Positions 42,231-51,697 of a DNA stretch of 64,000 nucleotides are shown one piece after another. Position numbers and translations under genes: made by a program. The stretch comes from Methanocorpusculum parvum (GTDB lineage Archaea; Halobacteriota; Methanomicrobia; Methanomicrobiales; Methanocorpusculaceae), in the NCBI GenBank assembly GCA_015063085.1, contig SUTD01000002.1:88143-152142 (forward strand). Direction: 5' to 3'. The notes under the pieces were generated by a model. It was not told the origin of the DNA. It saw only the letters and a program-made list of their open reading frames with translations, and did not search any database. Position 1 is the stretch's first letter. Every line of letters begins with the position of its first letter.

Positions 42231-43345
42231 ATCTCCCTCGCGATAACGTCCTTTTCTCCGGAGACGTTTGTCTCCGCTCCTTTCGTTAAGAGAATGTATT
42301 CTCCGGTTTTTGCTCCCATGGTTTCCGGATAGTTTGCGGCAACGAGGATGACATCTTCTTCTGCGAGCAGACGTTTTCCTGCTTCAACTGCATCTTCTCC
42401 TATCTTGAATCCGATAATCTTTGTTCCTTTGCCGCTCATCTGTGTGATGAGTTTTGGAAGCGGCTGGAGATGTATGGAGACCGGTTTTCCTGAGTGGATT
42501 TTTTCCGCAGAGCAGACAGGAGCAAAGTCAGAGACGGCTGCTGCACTTACATAGTAATCCGGAGCCGTTTGTCCAAGGACTGCTTCTGCCATGTCTTCCG
42601 CTGAGACGATGCTGATATTTTTCACGCACGGGATTTTTCCGTGCTGCTCGGTGTTTGAAACAACCGTGACGTCCGCTCCTCTTCTGAAGGCTTCAAGAGC
42701 TGCTTCGCGCCCCATCTTCCCGGAAGAACGAGTTGTCATCACGCGTACGCTGTCAACTGCTTCGCGGCAGGAACCGCTGGTGACGAGAACGTTTTTGCCC
42801 GCAAGGCTTTGCTTTGTGAGTGCCTTTTCCGCGTAGAGGCAAATCTCTTCGATTCCTGCAATCTTTGCCTTCTCTTCCTCGATTCTTGGCGGGACGACTT
42901 CGATTCCAAGAGACGGAAGGCTTTCGAGATTTTTCTTTACTATTGGGTGGCGGTACATTGACTCATGCATTGCAGGGGCTAAGACAATCGGCATTCCGCG
43001 TCCGATGGCTGTTGTTGCAAAGGTTGTAACGATTGTGTCGTCAATTCCGCATGCGATTTTGGAGATGGTGTTGGCAGTGGATGGAGCAATTAAGAGCAGA
43101 TCAGCTTTGCCGCCTTCTCCGCAGTAGAGGACGTGTTCAACCATTCCGGTGATTTTTGTGATTGCCGGAACTGCACATGCATAGGTGAGCGCATCCGGGT
43201 GGATGATGCCGCAGGCAGCCTCAGTGATTACAGGAATTACTTCAGCTCCTCTCCTTCTAAGCTCGTGTGCAAGCTTGATTGTCTCAACAGCGGCTATACT
43301 GCCGCAAACTGCCAAGACGATTCGTTTGTTTTCCAGCGTTTTCAT
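42212..43345 (-). CDS. coaBC: bifunctional phosphopantothenoylcysteine decarboxylase / phosphopantothenate--cysteine ligase
   Basis: 377 residues from the ATG at 43345, chosen since it overlaps the stop of the upstream gene (ATGA); a longer frame goes to 43375. The N-terminal flavoprotein decarboxylase domain has AVCGSIAAVETIKLAHELRR and LAPAMHESMYRHPIV. The C-terminal ligase domain begins near residue 186 with VTSGSCREAVDSVRVMT followed by SSGKMG. Catalyses two CoA steps and completes the cluster with the two genes downstream. Confidence 0.94.
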   Translation of the reverse strand: MKTLENKRIVLAVCGSIAAVETIKLAHELRRRGAEVIPVITEAACGIIHPDALTYACAVPAITKITGMVEHVLYCGEGGKADLLLIAPSTANTISKIACGIDDTIVTTFATTAIGRGMPIVLAPAMHESMYRHPIVKKNLESLPSLGIEVVPPRIEEEKAKIAGIEEICLYAEKALTKQSLAGKNVLVTSGSCREAVDSVRVMTTRSSGKMGREAALEAFRRGADVTVVSNTEQHGKIPCVKNISIVSAEDMAEAVLGQTAPDYYVSAAAVSDFAPVCSAEKIHSGKPVSIHLQPLPKLITQMSGKGTKIIGFKIGEDAVEAGKRLLAEEDVILVAANYPETMGAKTGEYILLTKGAETNVSGEKDVIAREIWDAVL

Positions 43346-44211
43346 ATCAGTTTCACGTCCCATACACAATGCCAAGTCCGGCTTGCGTATTTCTTTACTT
43401 TATATTCGCTTATAGTATACCTAAAGCCTGCGGATGAGACAGTTTCTTCTATCTCACTTTGGCGTTCTCCAACTCCGTGAACGTGGAGTGTTGTGCCTCT
43501 GTCTGCATGGGCTAAGGCATGATTCAGGAATTCTGGGGCATCGAAGTGTCCCATGAGAATTCTGTCATACGTCCCGCGAAGCTTTTCGCGGCAGTCTCCG
43601 CATTCTGCGGTGACATTTCGTCCAAGGTAGTTTGCCGCAATGTTTTTTTCGAGGAAGGCAAAGGATTCGGGGTTGATTTCAATCGCGTGGACGTGTCCGC
43701 CGGCAAGAGCAGCAGACAGAGTGAAGTAGCCGATTCCGGCAAACATGTCTGCGATTTTCTCTCCTTCTTTTACAAGGCTTCGGATGCGGAGTTTTTCTCC
43801 GCGGTTTCCCTGCGAGAACATAACCCGCGAAGGATTAAGAGTGTAGGAAAGCCCTGCCTCACGGAATGTTACTTCGTGCGGAGTGCCGAACAGCACGCGG
43901 ATTTCCGGAATCCGCATGACACCATTCTGTCCAACGCTGTGGAGAATGCAGGTCGGGTGTTCAAATGCCCGGATTTCTTCGAGCTCGGATTCTGTCGGGG
44001 CGTCTCCGTGGATGAGGATGGTATCTCCCATCTTCTGGTATCCCCGCCCCTTGTAAGGAGTGCGTTCTTCGAGGATTTCATCGAAGGCAAATCCTTCTTT
44101 TACCGGGATGTATGCGGTGTCTCCTTCGACAAAAACCCTGCGGGTTGTGTCAACCCAGTCCTCATTCTGCCGCCTGGCAATTTCGTTTTTGTGGAAGAGC
44201 CGTACGTTCAC
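43342..44211 (-). CDS. Taw2-like tRNA wyosine methyl/aminocarboxypropyl transferase
   Basis: 289 residues, Trm5/Tyw2 Rossmann family. N-terminal small domain, SAM motif IADMFAGIGYFTLSAAL and HAIEINPESFAFLEKNIAAN. Motif IV is MGHFDAPEFL rather than the NLP of Trm5, as in Tyw2/Taw2 members that add the aminocarboxypropyl group to wyosine at G37. A true Trm5 homologue is encoded at 49233. It overlaps the NMD3 gene by four bases. Confidence 0.8.
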   Translation of the reverse strand: MNVRLFHKNEIARRQNEDWVDTTRRVFVEGDTAYIPVKEGFAFDEILEERTPYKGRGYQKMGDTILIHGDAPTESELEEIRAFEHPTCILHSVGQNGVMRIPEIRVLFGTPHEVTFREAGLSYTLNPSRVMFSQGNRGEKLRIRSLVKEGEKIADMFAGIGYFTLSAALAGGHVHAIEINPESFAFLEKNIAANYLGRNVTAECGDCREKLRGTYDRILMGHFDAPEFLNHALAHADRGTTLHVHGVGERQSEIEETVSSAGFRYTISEYKVKKYASRTWHCVWDVKLI

Positions 44212-45272
44212 GATTCGTCTTCAGGTGTTTCGACACCTAAGGGGATGATAGTTTCTTTGTGGCGGAGGAAGAGGAGGTTTTGTCCTTCGTATGCTTCAAT
44301 CCAGTTTCTGTCCGGCGCTTCGAGGACTTCGTTTGTCTGCGGGTCAAGGATTCCGATAAGTCCTGCGTCACGGTAGATGATTGTTCCGGATTCCGGAGAG
44401 CGTACGTTTCCGATTAACGGATCGTCATCGTTTTCGCGGAATGAGCGGTTAAGACCGGTCTTTAAGTCTTTGACAAAGACGGTGTCTTTGTTCTGGCGAA
44501 GAATCTGGAAGTAGCCTTTTTCGCGGAAGATGACATCTCCTCTGGAGAAGTGCGGGAGGCGAAGCGAGTAGGTTACACGGTAGAGATGGATTCCGTTCTT
44601 TTCTCCGATAAGTTTGGGGTGAGTTGTGTAGCTTCCTCCAAGTGCTCCGACGATGTCGTGAGCGATGGCTGTTCCGATAGCCTGCGAGCTGTATGTGATG
44701 TCGACTCCGTCTTTGGTTTCTTCGACATCGGAGACGAAGGATAATCTGTCTCCGGCATTCTGCATCTGGTCTTCGATCTGGTATGCGATCTCTCCTGCAC
44801 GGCGAATCTCGAAGGCTGTTGGTTTTCTGCCGGTTGCTCTTACCTGGATGACGCCTTCGTAGTAGCTTCCCATGATTCTGCTGCAGCGGTCGCACTGTTC
44901 GTGAACCCATACGAATTTTATTTTGGCGGTGTGTTCTACCGGGATTCCGTAGAGTTCTCCAATGACGAGTACAGTTGCTAAGGATCGGTTGCTGCTTGTG
45001 TCTCTGATGCTGATGGATTTCTGGACGTTTTTGACGTCCGGATGGATTTTGATTGAGGTTTCAACTAAGGTGTAGCTTAGGTCTTCGCGGGTGACTGCGG
45101 AGTCGGACCACATGCCGGATGTTTTGACCGAGTCACAGGAGGGGCAGATGGTGCATTCGAGGCGGGCTGGAATTTCTACCCATACGAGGTCTTTTGCTTT
45201 GCATTTTCCGCAGAGTTCTCCGTTGTCGCTTGGAGCTCCGCATTTTGGACAGAATCCTTGTGTGAGGCTCAT
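44208..45272 (-). CDS. archaeal NMD3-family protein
   Basis: 354 residues from the ATG at 45272, preceded by GGAGTATAAC; a longer frame runs to 45311. The N-terminal zinc module has CPKCG, CGKC, CTICPSC and CDRCSRIMG, as in NMD3, which in eukaryotes exports the large ribosomal subunit. The archaeal version is believed to act in ribosome maturation. It follows the DUF424 gene and overlaps the Taw2-like gene. Confidence 0.88.
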   Translation of the reverse strand: MSLTQGFCPKCGAPSDNGELCGKCKAKDLVWVEIPARLECTICPSCDSVKTSGMWSDSAVTREDLSYTLVETSIKIHPDVKNVQKSISIRDTSSNRSLATVLVIGELYGIPVEHTAKIKFVWVHEQCDRCSRIMGSYYEGVIQVRATGRKPTAFEIRRAGEIAYQIEDQMQNAGDRLSFVSDVEETKDGVDITYSSQAIGTAIAHDIVGALGGSYTTHPKLIGEKNGIHLYRVTYSLRLPHFSRGDVIFREKGYFQILRQNKDTVFVKDLKTGLNRSFRENDDDPLIGNVRSPESGTIIYRDAGLIGILDPQTNEVLEAPDRNWIEAYEGQNLLFLRHKETIIPLGVETPEDES

Positions 45273-45273
45273 G

Positions 45274-45567
45274 TTATACTCCGTATATTTGTGCGTGGGG
45301 GATGTTTCCAATGAGGATGATTGTTTCTTTGTTGATGATGCCGGCTTTAAGAGCTAACGCACAGACTTTTTCTCCGATGATGTTTGCGTTGGCAGCAGAC
45401 TTTAGGGCGTTGATGATTTCTTCTTCGGTGGCACATTCTGAGCCGTAGAATGATTCGTCAACGGTGATGTCACACTGGGGGCAGGTCAGGGTTTGTCCGA
45501 TTAGGTCTGCATCACATGCGGCAACGACTGTGTCGCATCCGGATATATTGTGTATTTTGAGATGCAT
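45274..45567 (-). CDS. DUF424 family protein
   Basis: 97 residues, archaeal DUF424: LIGQTLTCPQCDITVDESFYG, EEEIINALKSAANANIIGEK and IPHAQIYGV. No known function. The start is ATG at 45567. It is the first gene of the NMD3-Taw2-CoA-RFC operon; the stop lies next to the NMD3 start. Confidence 0.85.
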   Translation of the reverse strand: MHLKIHNISGCDTVVAACDADLIGQTLTCPQCDITVDESFYGSECATEEEIINALKSAANANIIGEKVCALALKAGIINKETIILIGNIPHAQIYGV

Positions 45568-46026
45568 AGTTGTATATATATTTGGCGTGTAAGGGTATAT
45601 TCGTTGGGGGAGGGATGGAGAATATCATAGTGATGATGATGTGTCTTTGATGATTGCAGGTAACATTTTTTGATTGTTTCTATTATCCGGTTTTGCGGTG
45701 TTTTTCTGTTTTCGTCATTTGCCGATTTCGTCCTTTGACGAATCCAGTGTTTTTTGTGTGTCTGCGCAGGGTAAACGGAGCTCATTTTAGGCTTGGATTC
45801 AGGCACATTCCGGCGTGAATATGTGGGTGATTTCACGACAATTAACAGTGTTTCTGCTGTGTTTTTGTGAGGGAGTTTCCAATTCTATTTTTCCAAGATG
45901 TAATTTTGATTTTGGACTTTTTTGAGTTTTTAAATTTATTTACCATCGAATTTGTTTATTTTCGTTAAAATTCTCAGTGTGTTGAAAAATCGACTTTATT
46001 CCTTATTTAGGAGGAATAAAATTCAC
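45568..46026. other. intergenic region upstream of S-layer gene 2
   Basis: About 460 bases without a gene, serving as divergent promoter region. It holds a hairpin TTCGTC-CTTT-GACGAA (about 45728-45743), TTTTTAAATTTATTTACC as the likely TATA region of S-layer gene 2 (about 45927-45944), and the ribosome-binding site TTAGGAGGAATAAAATTCAC. Its sequence resembles the S-layer gene 1 upstream region only in the last 25 bases. Confidence 0.5.
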
Positions 46027-48291
46027 ATGAACGCAAAGAAAATTATGGGCGCAGTCCTTGTCGCACTGCTCGCAGCAGCACTCTTCGTTGGTGCAGCAGC
46101 AGCAGAGCCAGTTGACATTGGACCTGTTATGACCTATTCTGAGTTACCTACTGTCACTGCTCCTGGTTTCCCAGGCACAGGCTGGGCAGGAGGAATGACC
46201 TTCATCGCAGCAGATGGAACTCCAGTTTCTGTTGTGGATGATGGCACCGACAAGTATTTCCCATATGATGGAGATGCACTCAACAAGAAGTACTCCGGAT
46301 ATGGAATCACCTTCACTTTAGTTGCACCAAATGCAGTTGTTGCAGCACTTAATGGTGCAGTTAATGTTATTGGTACAACCGTCTCCGAGGATGTTGCAAA
46401 TAATCTGGTCTTCTCAGCCACTCTTCCAGATGGAACAGCTGCCAACACTAACACCGACTTCGTCTTCATCAATGAAGCAGGAGTTATCTTCAAGACTCAG
46501 CAGCCATTTACCCCAGGAAAGTGGGGAGTAGCAGCAGTTCTTACTACTCATACTGGTATTGACTCTCTCACCACCCCAGTCTACGGTCAGTTCTACTACT
46601 TCACCGTTTCCAAGACTGGTGCAGAGATCACTGCAGTAAAAGACACTGTCAATGTTGGCCAGTCTATCGTCCTGAAGATTGAGTACCCAGGTGCAGCATA
46701 TGCAGCTGTTTACTTCGACGATGACTACGTATCTGAGATTCGCAACCAGGCAGGCGTCTCCTACACCAATGGTAATGAGTATGTCGTTGTAACTCTTGAC
46801 CAGTATGGTGCAGGATCTGTTGCATTCAAGGCAGCAGACAAAGGAAAGGCAAAGTTCACCCTTTCTGAGTCGAACGATGCAACCGGTACAACGATCACTG
46901 ACGCACCAGGAAACCCGAAGGTAACTGTTACCATCGAAAAGGGAACTATCACTGCAGTTGCAGATGAGGAGTCCTTCTTCACTGGAAATGCAATTGCCCT
47001 CTCTGGAACCACTACTGCCGGAGACGCCCTCTTCTTCTACATCGAAGGTCAGAACTTCCCATTAGTCCAGCTTAATGGAGCTGGAGGTTACCCCGTACCA
47101 GGTGCATCCACACTCCCAGAAATTGATTTATTCGCAGATGATGGAGACCTTGAAGTTGAGAATGGAGAGTGGACTGCAGCATTTAAATCTGGTGAACTCT
47201 ACACCAACGGAAAGAAACTCGTTGCAGGAACCTACACTGTAATTGTCTCAACCTATGACTACAGCGCAGAGGGACCAAATGGTGACATGAATATGAAGGA
47301 ATCCGTCATGGATGCAGTCTATGGCACCGCAGCAGTCACCCTCACTCAGCCGTTCCTTACCGACATCAAAGCAGATGCAGTTGCAATTCAGGAAAATGAC
47401 TTCAAGATTACCGGAACTGCATACTCTGCAGAGAACGTCCGCCTCTACATCTTTGGATACAACTACTTCAAAGCAACTGGAAACATCGCAGTTGATGAAG
47501 AAGATGAAACCTTCGAGTACACTCTGAAGGGATCTGTTACCAAGGACATGGCTCCAGGTATCTACTTCTACCTTATCCAGCACCCAATGGGAGACAAGAA
47601 ATTCAACGTCTGGAATGGAAGTATTACTGAAGATGACGCAGCAAAGTTCCCGAAAGTCGCAAAGGATGCTGACTTCCACTATGCAGCAACCGCAACTCCG
47701 AAGGTCAACAATGCAACCTTCATCTTCAACGCATTTGAGCGCGGAACCAACTACGCAGCACAGGCACTCCTTGAGGAGATTGCAGGTCAGAACATTGACG
47801 ACACCTTCGTCCAGGGAACCTTCGAAGTTGAAGCACAGAAGCTTGTTATCAATGACATCCCAGCAGAAGTAGCAAAGGGAACTGCACTCACTATCTCTGG
47901 ATACACCAACTCTGGTGAGGGAACTGAAGTTATTGTTAACGTCCTCTCCGGCAAGTTCGGTGCAACCGTTAAGGGTGACGAGAACGCAGCACTCTTCCTC
48001 ACTGCAAAGGCAGTCTCCAAGGAAGATGGAACCTTCGAGGCAACCATCGATACCTCCAAGTTAGAACTTGGAAACTACGTTGTTACTGTCGAAATTGGCG
48101 GTATCCAGTACGACACTGCAGCTGTTGCAATCGTTGCAGCATCTGAGCCAGTTACCCCGCCAGCAGATGACGAACCAGTCACTCCGCCGGCAGACGATGA
48201 GCCAGTCGTTCCAGAAACCCCAGGTTTCGGAGCACTTGCAGCACTTGCAGGTCTTGGAGCAGTCGCAGTCCTCCTCCTCCGCCGCGAGTAA
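46027..48291 (+). CDS. S-layer glycoprotein with PGF-CTERM tail (paralogue 2)
   Basis: 754 residues from the ATG at 46027, preceded by GGAGGAATAAAATTCAC; an upstream in-frame Met at 45952 would destroy the signal peptide. Signal peptide KIMGAVLVALLAAALFVGAA, the same beta modules as paralogue 1 (ITAVKDTVNVGQSIVLKI, FFTGNAIALSGTTTAGDALF), the same Pro/Asp linker and terminal PGFGALAALAGLGAVAVLLL. C-terminal roughly 150 residues are nearly identical to paralogue 1, the middle is diverged. Cell-surface lattice protein; probably archaeosortase processed. Confidence 0.93.
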   Translation: MNAKKIMGAVLVALLAAALFVGAAAAEPVDIGPVMTYSELPTVTAPGFPGTGWAGGMTFIAADGTPVSVVDDGTDKYFPYDGDALNKKYSGYGITFTLVAPNAVVAALNGAVNVIGTTVSEDVANNLVFSATLPDGTAANTNTDFVFINEAGVIFKTQQPFTPGKWGVAAVLTTHTGIDSLTTPVYGQFYYFTVSKTGAEITAVKDTVNVGQSIVLKIEYPGAAYAAVYFDDDYVSEIRNQAGVSYTNGNEYVVVTLDQYGAGSVAFKAADKGKAKFTLSESNDATGTTITDAPGNPKVTVTIEKGTITAVADEESFFTGNAIALSGTTTAGDALFFYIEGQNFPLVQLNGAGGYPVPGASTLPEIDLFADDGDLEVENGEWTAAFKSGELYTNGKKLVAGTYTVIVSTYDYSAEGPNGDMNMKESVMDAVYGTAAVTLTQPFLTDIKADAVAIQENDFKITGTAYSAENVRLYIFGYNYFKATGNIAVDEEDETFEYTLKGSVTKDMAPGIYFYLIQHPMGDKKFNVWNGSITEDDAAKFPKVAKDADFHYAATATPKVNNATFIFNAFERGTNYAAQALLEEIAGQNIDDTFVQGTFEVEAQKLVINDIPAEVAKGTALTISGYTNSGEGTEVIVNVLSGKFGATVKGDENAALFLTAKAVSKEDGTFEATIDTSKLELGNYVVTVEIGGIQYDTAAVAIVAASEPVTPPADDEPVTPPADDEPVVPETPGFGALAALAGLGAVAVLLLRRE

Positions 48292-48472
48292 ATTCTTCTG
48301 AAACAGAAGAATCGGCTCTAAGCTGATTGGAAGACAAAGATTTGCATCTCCTTTGGAGGTGCAAATCACCCAAATTTTACGAAGGCTTTTTTCTTATTTT
48401 CTAAAACAGTTCTCTCTGAAACATTCCCTAAGCAGAGCGATGGGCAATGGAGGTTAGCGAACTACTGGACTG
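48292..48472 (+). repeat. inverted repeat with terminator, 3' flank of S-layer gene 2
   Basis: Mirror copy of 34160-34342. Hairpin ATTCTTCTG-AAA-CAGAAGAAT directly follows the stop (48292-48312), then a 13-bp hairpin with three-base loop (48339-48367) and GGCTTTTTTC. Identity continues to the AACTACTGGACT block at about 48472, after which the sequences diverge. Confidence 0.75.
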
Positions 48473-48591
48473 ATCGCTGAGACCGAAAGGAGCATCTGCG
48501 TTATCAGCGGTTTTATCCAAATAAATCAAAAAGCAAATTGCATACACTGCACAGGATTACAAAAAAAGAAATTGAAGAAGATATCTGCAGA
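48473..48591. other. spacer after S-layer gene 2
   Basis: No gene or clear signal. Lies between the end of the S-layer repeat and the convergent end of the trpF gene. Confidence 0.4.
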
Positions 48592-49230
48592 TCAAAACCC
48601 ATGCGCAATCCGCACAAAATCCCTCGTCCGATCAAAATCCCGCACACCATCCCTCTTCACCCCGGAGTGCACATCCACAGCATAGGGCTTTACTACTGAC
48701 ATCGCTGCAGCTAAATTCTCCGGCCGCAGACCTCCGGCAAGAATTACCGGCTTTGACACAGCTTCCACGACCTTCGCAGAAATCGACCAGTCATGCGTAA
48801 TTCCCGTCCCGCCAATCCTGTCTGCAGTCCTGCTGTCTAAAAGAACGGCATCTGCATACGGTTCAAACGATTTCGCAGTATCGACAGCTGACTCATCCAG
48901 AACATGAACCGCCTTGATGAGAAACAGATACGAAAACTGCTCACGAAGCAAAACAAGCGTCTCAACCGGCACCGAATCCTGAATCTGCAAAACACTGCAC
49001 CCAGTCTCCTCCACGATACGAACCAGATCATCTGCGTCCGTCAGATGTGTCACCACAACACCGGAAACAAACGGCGGGAGAGAGCGAATCATCGCTCTTG
49101 CCTCTGCAGGAGAAAGAGAATCCTCAGACGTATGAGTTGTCCCAACAATAAATCCCACAGCATCCGCTCCGGCGGTTACTGCTATCTCCAGATCATCTCT
49201 GGTTCCTGTCCCGCAGATTTTACACTTCAA
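48592..49230 (-). CDS. trpF: phosphoribosylanthranilate isomerase
   Basis: 212 residues, TIM barrel of tryptophan synthesis. KICGTGTRDD near the N-terminus, AGADAVGFIVG, LIKAVHV, VLLDSRTADRIGGTG, ILAGGLRPENL and the closing VDVHSGVKRDG phosphate-binding segment are typical. The gene is isolated from other trp genes; it follows Trm5 with two bases between. Confidence 0.93.
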   Translation of the reverse strand: MKCKICGTGTRDDLEIAVTAGADAVGFIVGTTHTSEDSLSPAEARAMIRSLPPFVSGVVVTHLTDADDLVRIVEETGCSVLQIQDSVPVETLVLLREQFSYLFLIKAVHVLDESAVDTAKSFEPYADAVLLDSRTADRIGGTGITHDWSISAKVVEAVSKPVILAGGLRPENLAAAMSVVKPYAVDVHSGVKRDGVRDFDRTRDFVRIAHGF

Positions 49231-49232
49231 AC

Positions 49233-50159
49233 TCAGAACCCAACTTCGATATCATACACCGCATGCCAGCTCGTCGGCGAATACGAACGGATGAACTTCT
49301 CAGTAATCTTTGCCTCAGGGAAAGCACGGAGAATATCGTCATTATGCTCGCCCTCGCGTTCGACCAGAGAATACAGATGAATCGTACAGCGCTCTTCCGC
49401 AAGCTTTGCCGCAGCTTCCAGAAACTCATATGCGGCAAAGGGCAGATTCATAATAATGCGGTCAAATTTGAGAGGAGAAAGCATATTCGGCAAATTCATC
49501 GCATCCCCGACCGTTGCGGCAACGGTTCGTATTTTGTTTAAGCGGAGGTTTCGCTGCATCAGATAAACCGCAGACGGGTTTAAATCATTTGCAACCATCA
49601 GGCTGGCCTTCGGCCCAAGCATCACCGCAAACGGACCGACACCGGCAAACATATCAAGAACCCTTTCCCCCTCACGCATCTGGGAAAGCAGGCGCTGACG
49701 CTCATTCGATAAGCGTGCAGAGAAGTATGCAGCAGTTAAATCAACAATCATCCGTTTGCCGTACTCATGATACATCGTCTCCGTAGTATCCTGACCTGCA
49801 AGCACCTTAAACGTCCGCGTCCGGAATTCTCCTTCAACAGGAGAGGTCGCATAAAGGGCAGTATGCACATTCGGTCTGTTCTCCAGAATCTTTTTTGCTC
49901 CTGCATCATCATCATCCTGAAGAATCACCAGACCGCCGACCTGCTCATGACGCACAAGCTCCTCCCTCTTCGGGCTTGCCGCAAACGGCATCTGCACTGC
50001 GCCCTCGCGTTTCTCACAGATTGGAATCAGAAGGAAACCATCCTCAGCCCGCGGACGAAGCGTCCTGTCCGCCGTCCCATCCGCAATTAACTGCCGGCGC
50101 ATTGCTTCTCCTTCCTGAATCGGGACGCGAATACACCACTGCATAACCTCTTCACTCAT
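49233..50159 (-). CDS. trm5: tRNA (guanine37-N1)-methyltransferase Trm5
   Basis: 308 residues. SAM motif VLDMFAGVGPFAVML and the Trm5/Tyw2 motif IV with IIMNLPFAAYEFL, where the NLP sequence marks Trm5. The N-terminal D2 domain contains EYGKRMIVDLTAAYFSARLSNER. It makes m1G37, the first step of wyosine synthesis and frameshift prevention. It overlaps the thiE stop by four bases. Partner of the Taw2-like gene at 43342. Confidence 0.92.
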   Translation of the reverse strand: MSEEVMQWCIRVPIQEGEAMRRQLIADGTADRTLRPRAEDGFLLIPICEKREGAVQMPFAASPKREELVRHEQVGGLVILQDDDDAGAKKILENRPNVHTALYATSPVEGEFRTRTFKVLAGQDTTETMYHEYGKRMIVDLTAAYFSARLSNERQRLLSQMREGERVLDMFAGVGPFAVMLGPKASLMVANDLNPSAVYLMQRNLRLNKIRTVAATVGDAMNLPNMLSPLKFDRIIMNLPFAAYEFLEAAAKLAEERCTIHLYSLVEREGEHNDDILRAFPEAKITEKFIRSYSPTSWHAVYDIEVGF

Positions 50160-50785
50160 ATGCTCTTCTTTGCCTCCGCAATTATAGCAGATAATTCTGC
50201 CGCAGAAGCGGATATATCTTCCTGAGAGACGACCGCAGAGATAACCGCAATGCCGTCAATTCCCGCCCGAATGACATCCGGAATCGTATCGCGGTTCAGC
50301 CCGCCAATCCCGATAACCGGAATTGATACTGCATCACAGACAGCACGGGCAGTATCAAGTCCATGACCGGCTCCGGCATCACTCTTCGATGCAGTGGAAA
50401 AAACCGGACTGACTGCCACATAATCCGCTCCGTCTCTTTCTGCTTCGAGCGCCTCTTCAACAGAACCAACCGAGACACCGACAAGAAAACCCGGAGGAAC
50501 AATTCTCCGGACAGCAGTAAGCGGCAAATCACTTTGACCGACATGCACACCGTCAGCCCCTGCAGCCAACGCAACATCCAGACGGTCGTTGACAAAAAAC
50601 AGTGCCTTGCCGCGACAGATTTCTGCAATCTCGACCGCTGCCGCATACAGCGATGCGGAATCAGCAGTCTTGTCGCGAAGCTGAATCACATCAGCCCCGC
50701 CGGAAACTGCCTCGCGGGCAATCTCCGCATGAGTTTTTCCGCGGGAAAGCCCCTCGTCTGTTACCACATACAAATCGTACTTCAT
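50156..50785 (-). CDS. thiE: thiamine-phosphate synthase
   Basis: 209 residues from the ATG at 50785 (MKYDLYVVTDEG); a TTG four codons earlier is less likely. The TIM barrel carries VIQLRDK, FFVNDRLDVALAAGADGVHVGQ, VSVGSVEEALEAERDGADYVAVSPVF, and GIGGLNRDTIPDVIRAG. Joins HMP-PP and thiazole phosphate. Its start contacts the thiM stop; the two form a thiamine unit. Confidence 0.94.
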   Translation of the reverse strand: MKYDLYVVTDEGLSRGKTHAEIAREAVSGGADVIQLRDKTADSASLYAAAVEIAEICRGKALFFVNDRLDVALAAGADGVHVGQSDLPLTAVRRIVPPGFLVGVSVGSVEEALEAERDGADYVAVSPVFSTASKSDAGAGHGLDTARAVCDAVSIPVIGIGGLNRDTIPDVIRAGIDGIAVISAVVSQEDISASAAELSAIIAEAKKSI

Positions 50786-50786
50786 A

Positions 50787-51578
50787 TCAGTATTCAATAA
50801 TTTTTGCCTCTGCTTCGAACTGTTCGGCAGTTAATGCATAGACTGCATCAAAGAATGCCGGCTTGAATGTGCCAGGGCCAGAGGAAGCACAGGCAGCCTT
50901 TTCTCCGGCGATTCCCAGAACAGCCATCGCAGAAGCACAGGCATCAACCGTCTCTGCAACGCAGCACGCAGCAGCCACACACGCATTTGCCATACATCCG
51001 GTGCCGGAAATACTTCCCATCAGCGGCACACCGTTTCGAACACCAAGCGTCCTGACACCGTCAGTAATGATGTCCTCTGCTCCGCTCATAACAACAGTCA
51101 CCCCGCACTCGCGGGCAAGACGCTGTGCTGCCTCCTTTGCATCACCAGAGATTCCGGCAGAATCCACTCCGCGAACCTCTGCAGAAACACCGGCAAGGAC
51201 ACCAATCTCTCCGGCATTTCCTTTGACCACCGTAACGGACAGTTCATCGATAAACCTCTCGGCAGTTTGTGTACGGTACGGAGTAGCCCCTGCGCCAACC
51301 GGATCAAGAACGATTGGAATTCCGCGTTTCGAAGCGGTTTCTCCTGCAGCAAGCATTCCTTCAATCTGGTTTTCGTCCAAAGTTCCGATATTGAGGACGA
51401 GAGCGCTTGCCGCCGTGTCAAGATCAATAACATCCTGCGGAGCATGCGACATAACAGGTGCTGCCCCAAAACAAATCGTCATGTTGGCGCAGTCGTTTAC
51501 CGTTACATAGTTCGTAATCTGATGAACGAGAGGGTTTGCATCTCTCACCAATTCCAGAATCTGAGAATACTTCTTCAT
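50787..51578 (-). CDS. thiM: hydroxyethylthiazole kinase
   Basis: 263 residues, ribokinase-like salvage enzyme phosphorylating hydroxyethylthiazole. NPLVHQITNYVTVNDCANMT, the phosphate-binding block with VLDPVGAGATPYRT, VVKGNAGEIGVLAG, and MGSISGTGCMANACVAA with the catalytic cysteine in SGTGC. First gene of the thiM-thiE-trm5-trpF unit. A 119-base gap separates it from divergent hmgA. Confidence 0.94.
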   Translation of the reverse strand: MKKYSQILELVRDANPLVHQITNYVTVNDCANMTICFGAAPVMSHAPQDVIDLDTAASALVLNIGTLDENQIEGMLAAGETASKRGIPIVLDPVGAGATPYRTQTAERFIDELSVTVVKGNAGEIGVLAGVSAEVRGVDSAGISGDAKEAAQRLARECGVTVVMSGAEDIITDGVRTLGVRNGVPLMGSISGTGCMANACVAAACCVAETVDACASAMAVLGIAGEKAACASSGPGTFKPAFFDAVYALTAEQFEAEAKIIEY

Positions 51579-51697
51579 GTCTTCCGTATTAGATATGCGC
51601 TCATCATGTATAATCGTGATAGATTTAGATGTAGAATCATGATAAATTATTGCGCGAAGGCGAATGCTATTTACAATCTCCCTGCATATAGTTTCTC

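Noticed and set aside
43346..43375. Longer start for CoaBC
   Set aside because: The downstream ATG overlaps the previous stop codon as ATGA and matches the family N-terminus.
45501..45836. Minus-strand frame upstream of the DUF424 gene
   Set aside because: Low-complexity translation that crosses promoter sequence and overlaps the start of DUF424 in another frame.
32387..48472. Possible right attachment site (copy of the tRNA-Ala 3' end)
   Set aside because: Read through for a repeat of the T-arm and acceptor sequence; none noticed, so no element boundary is claimed.
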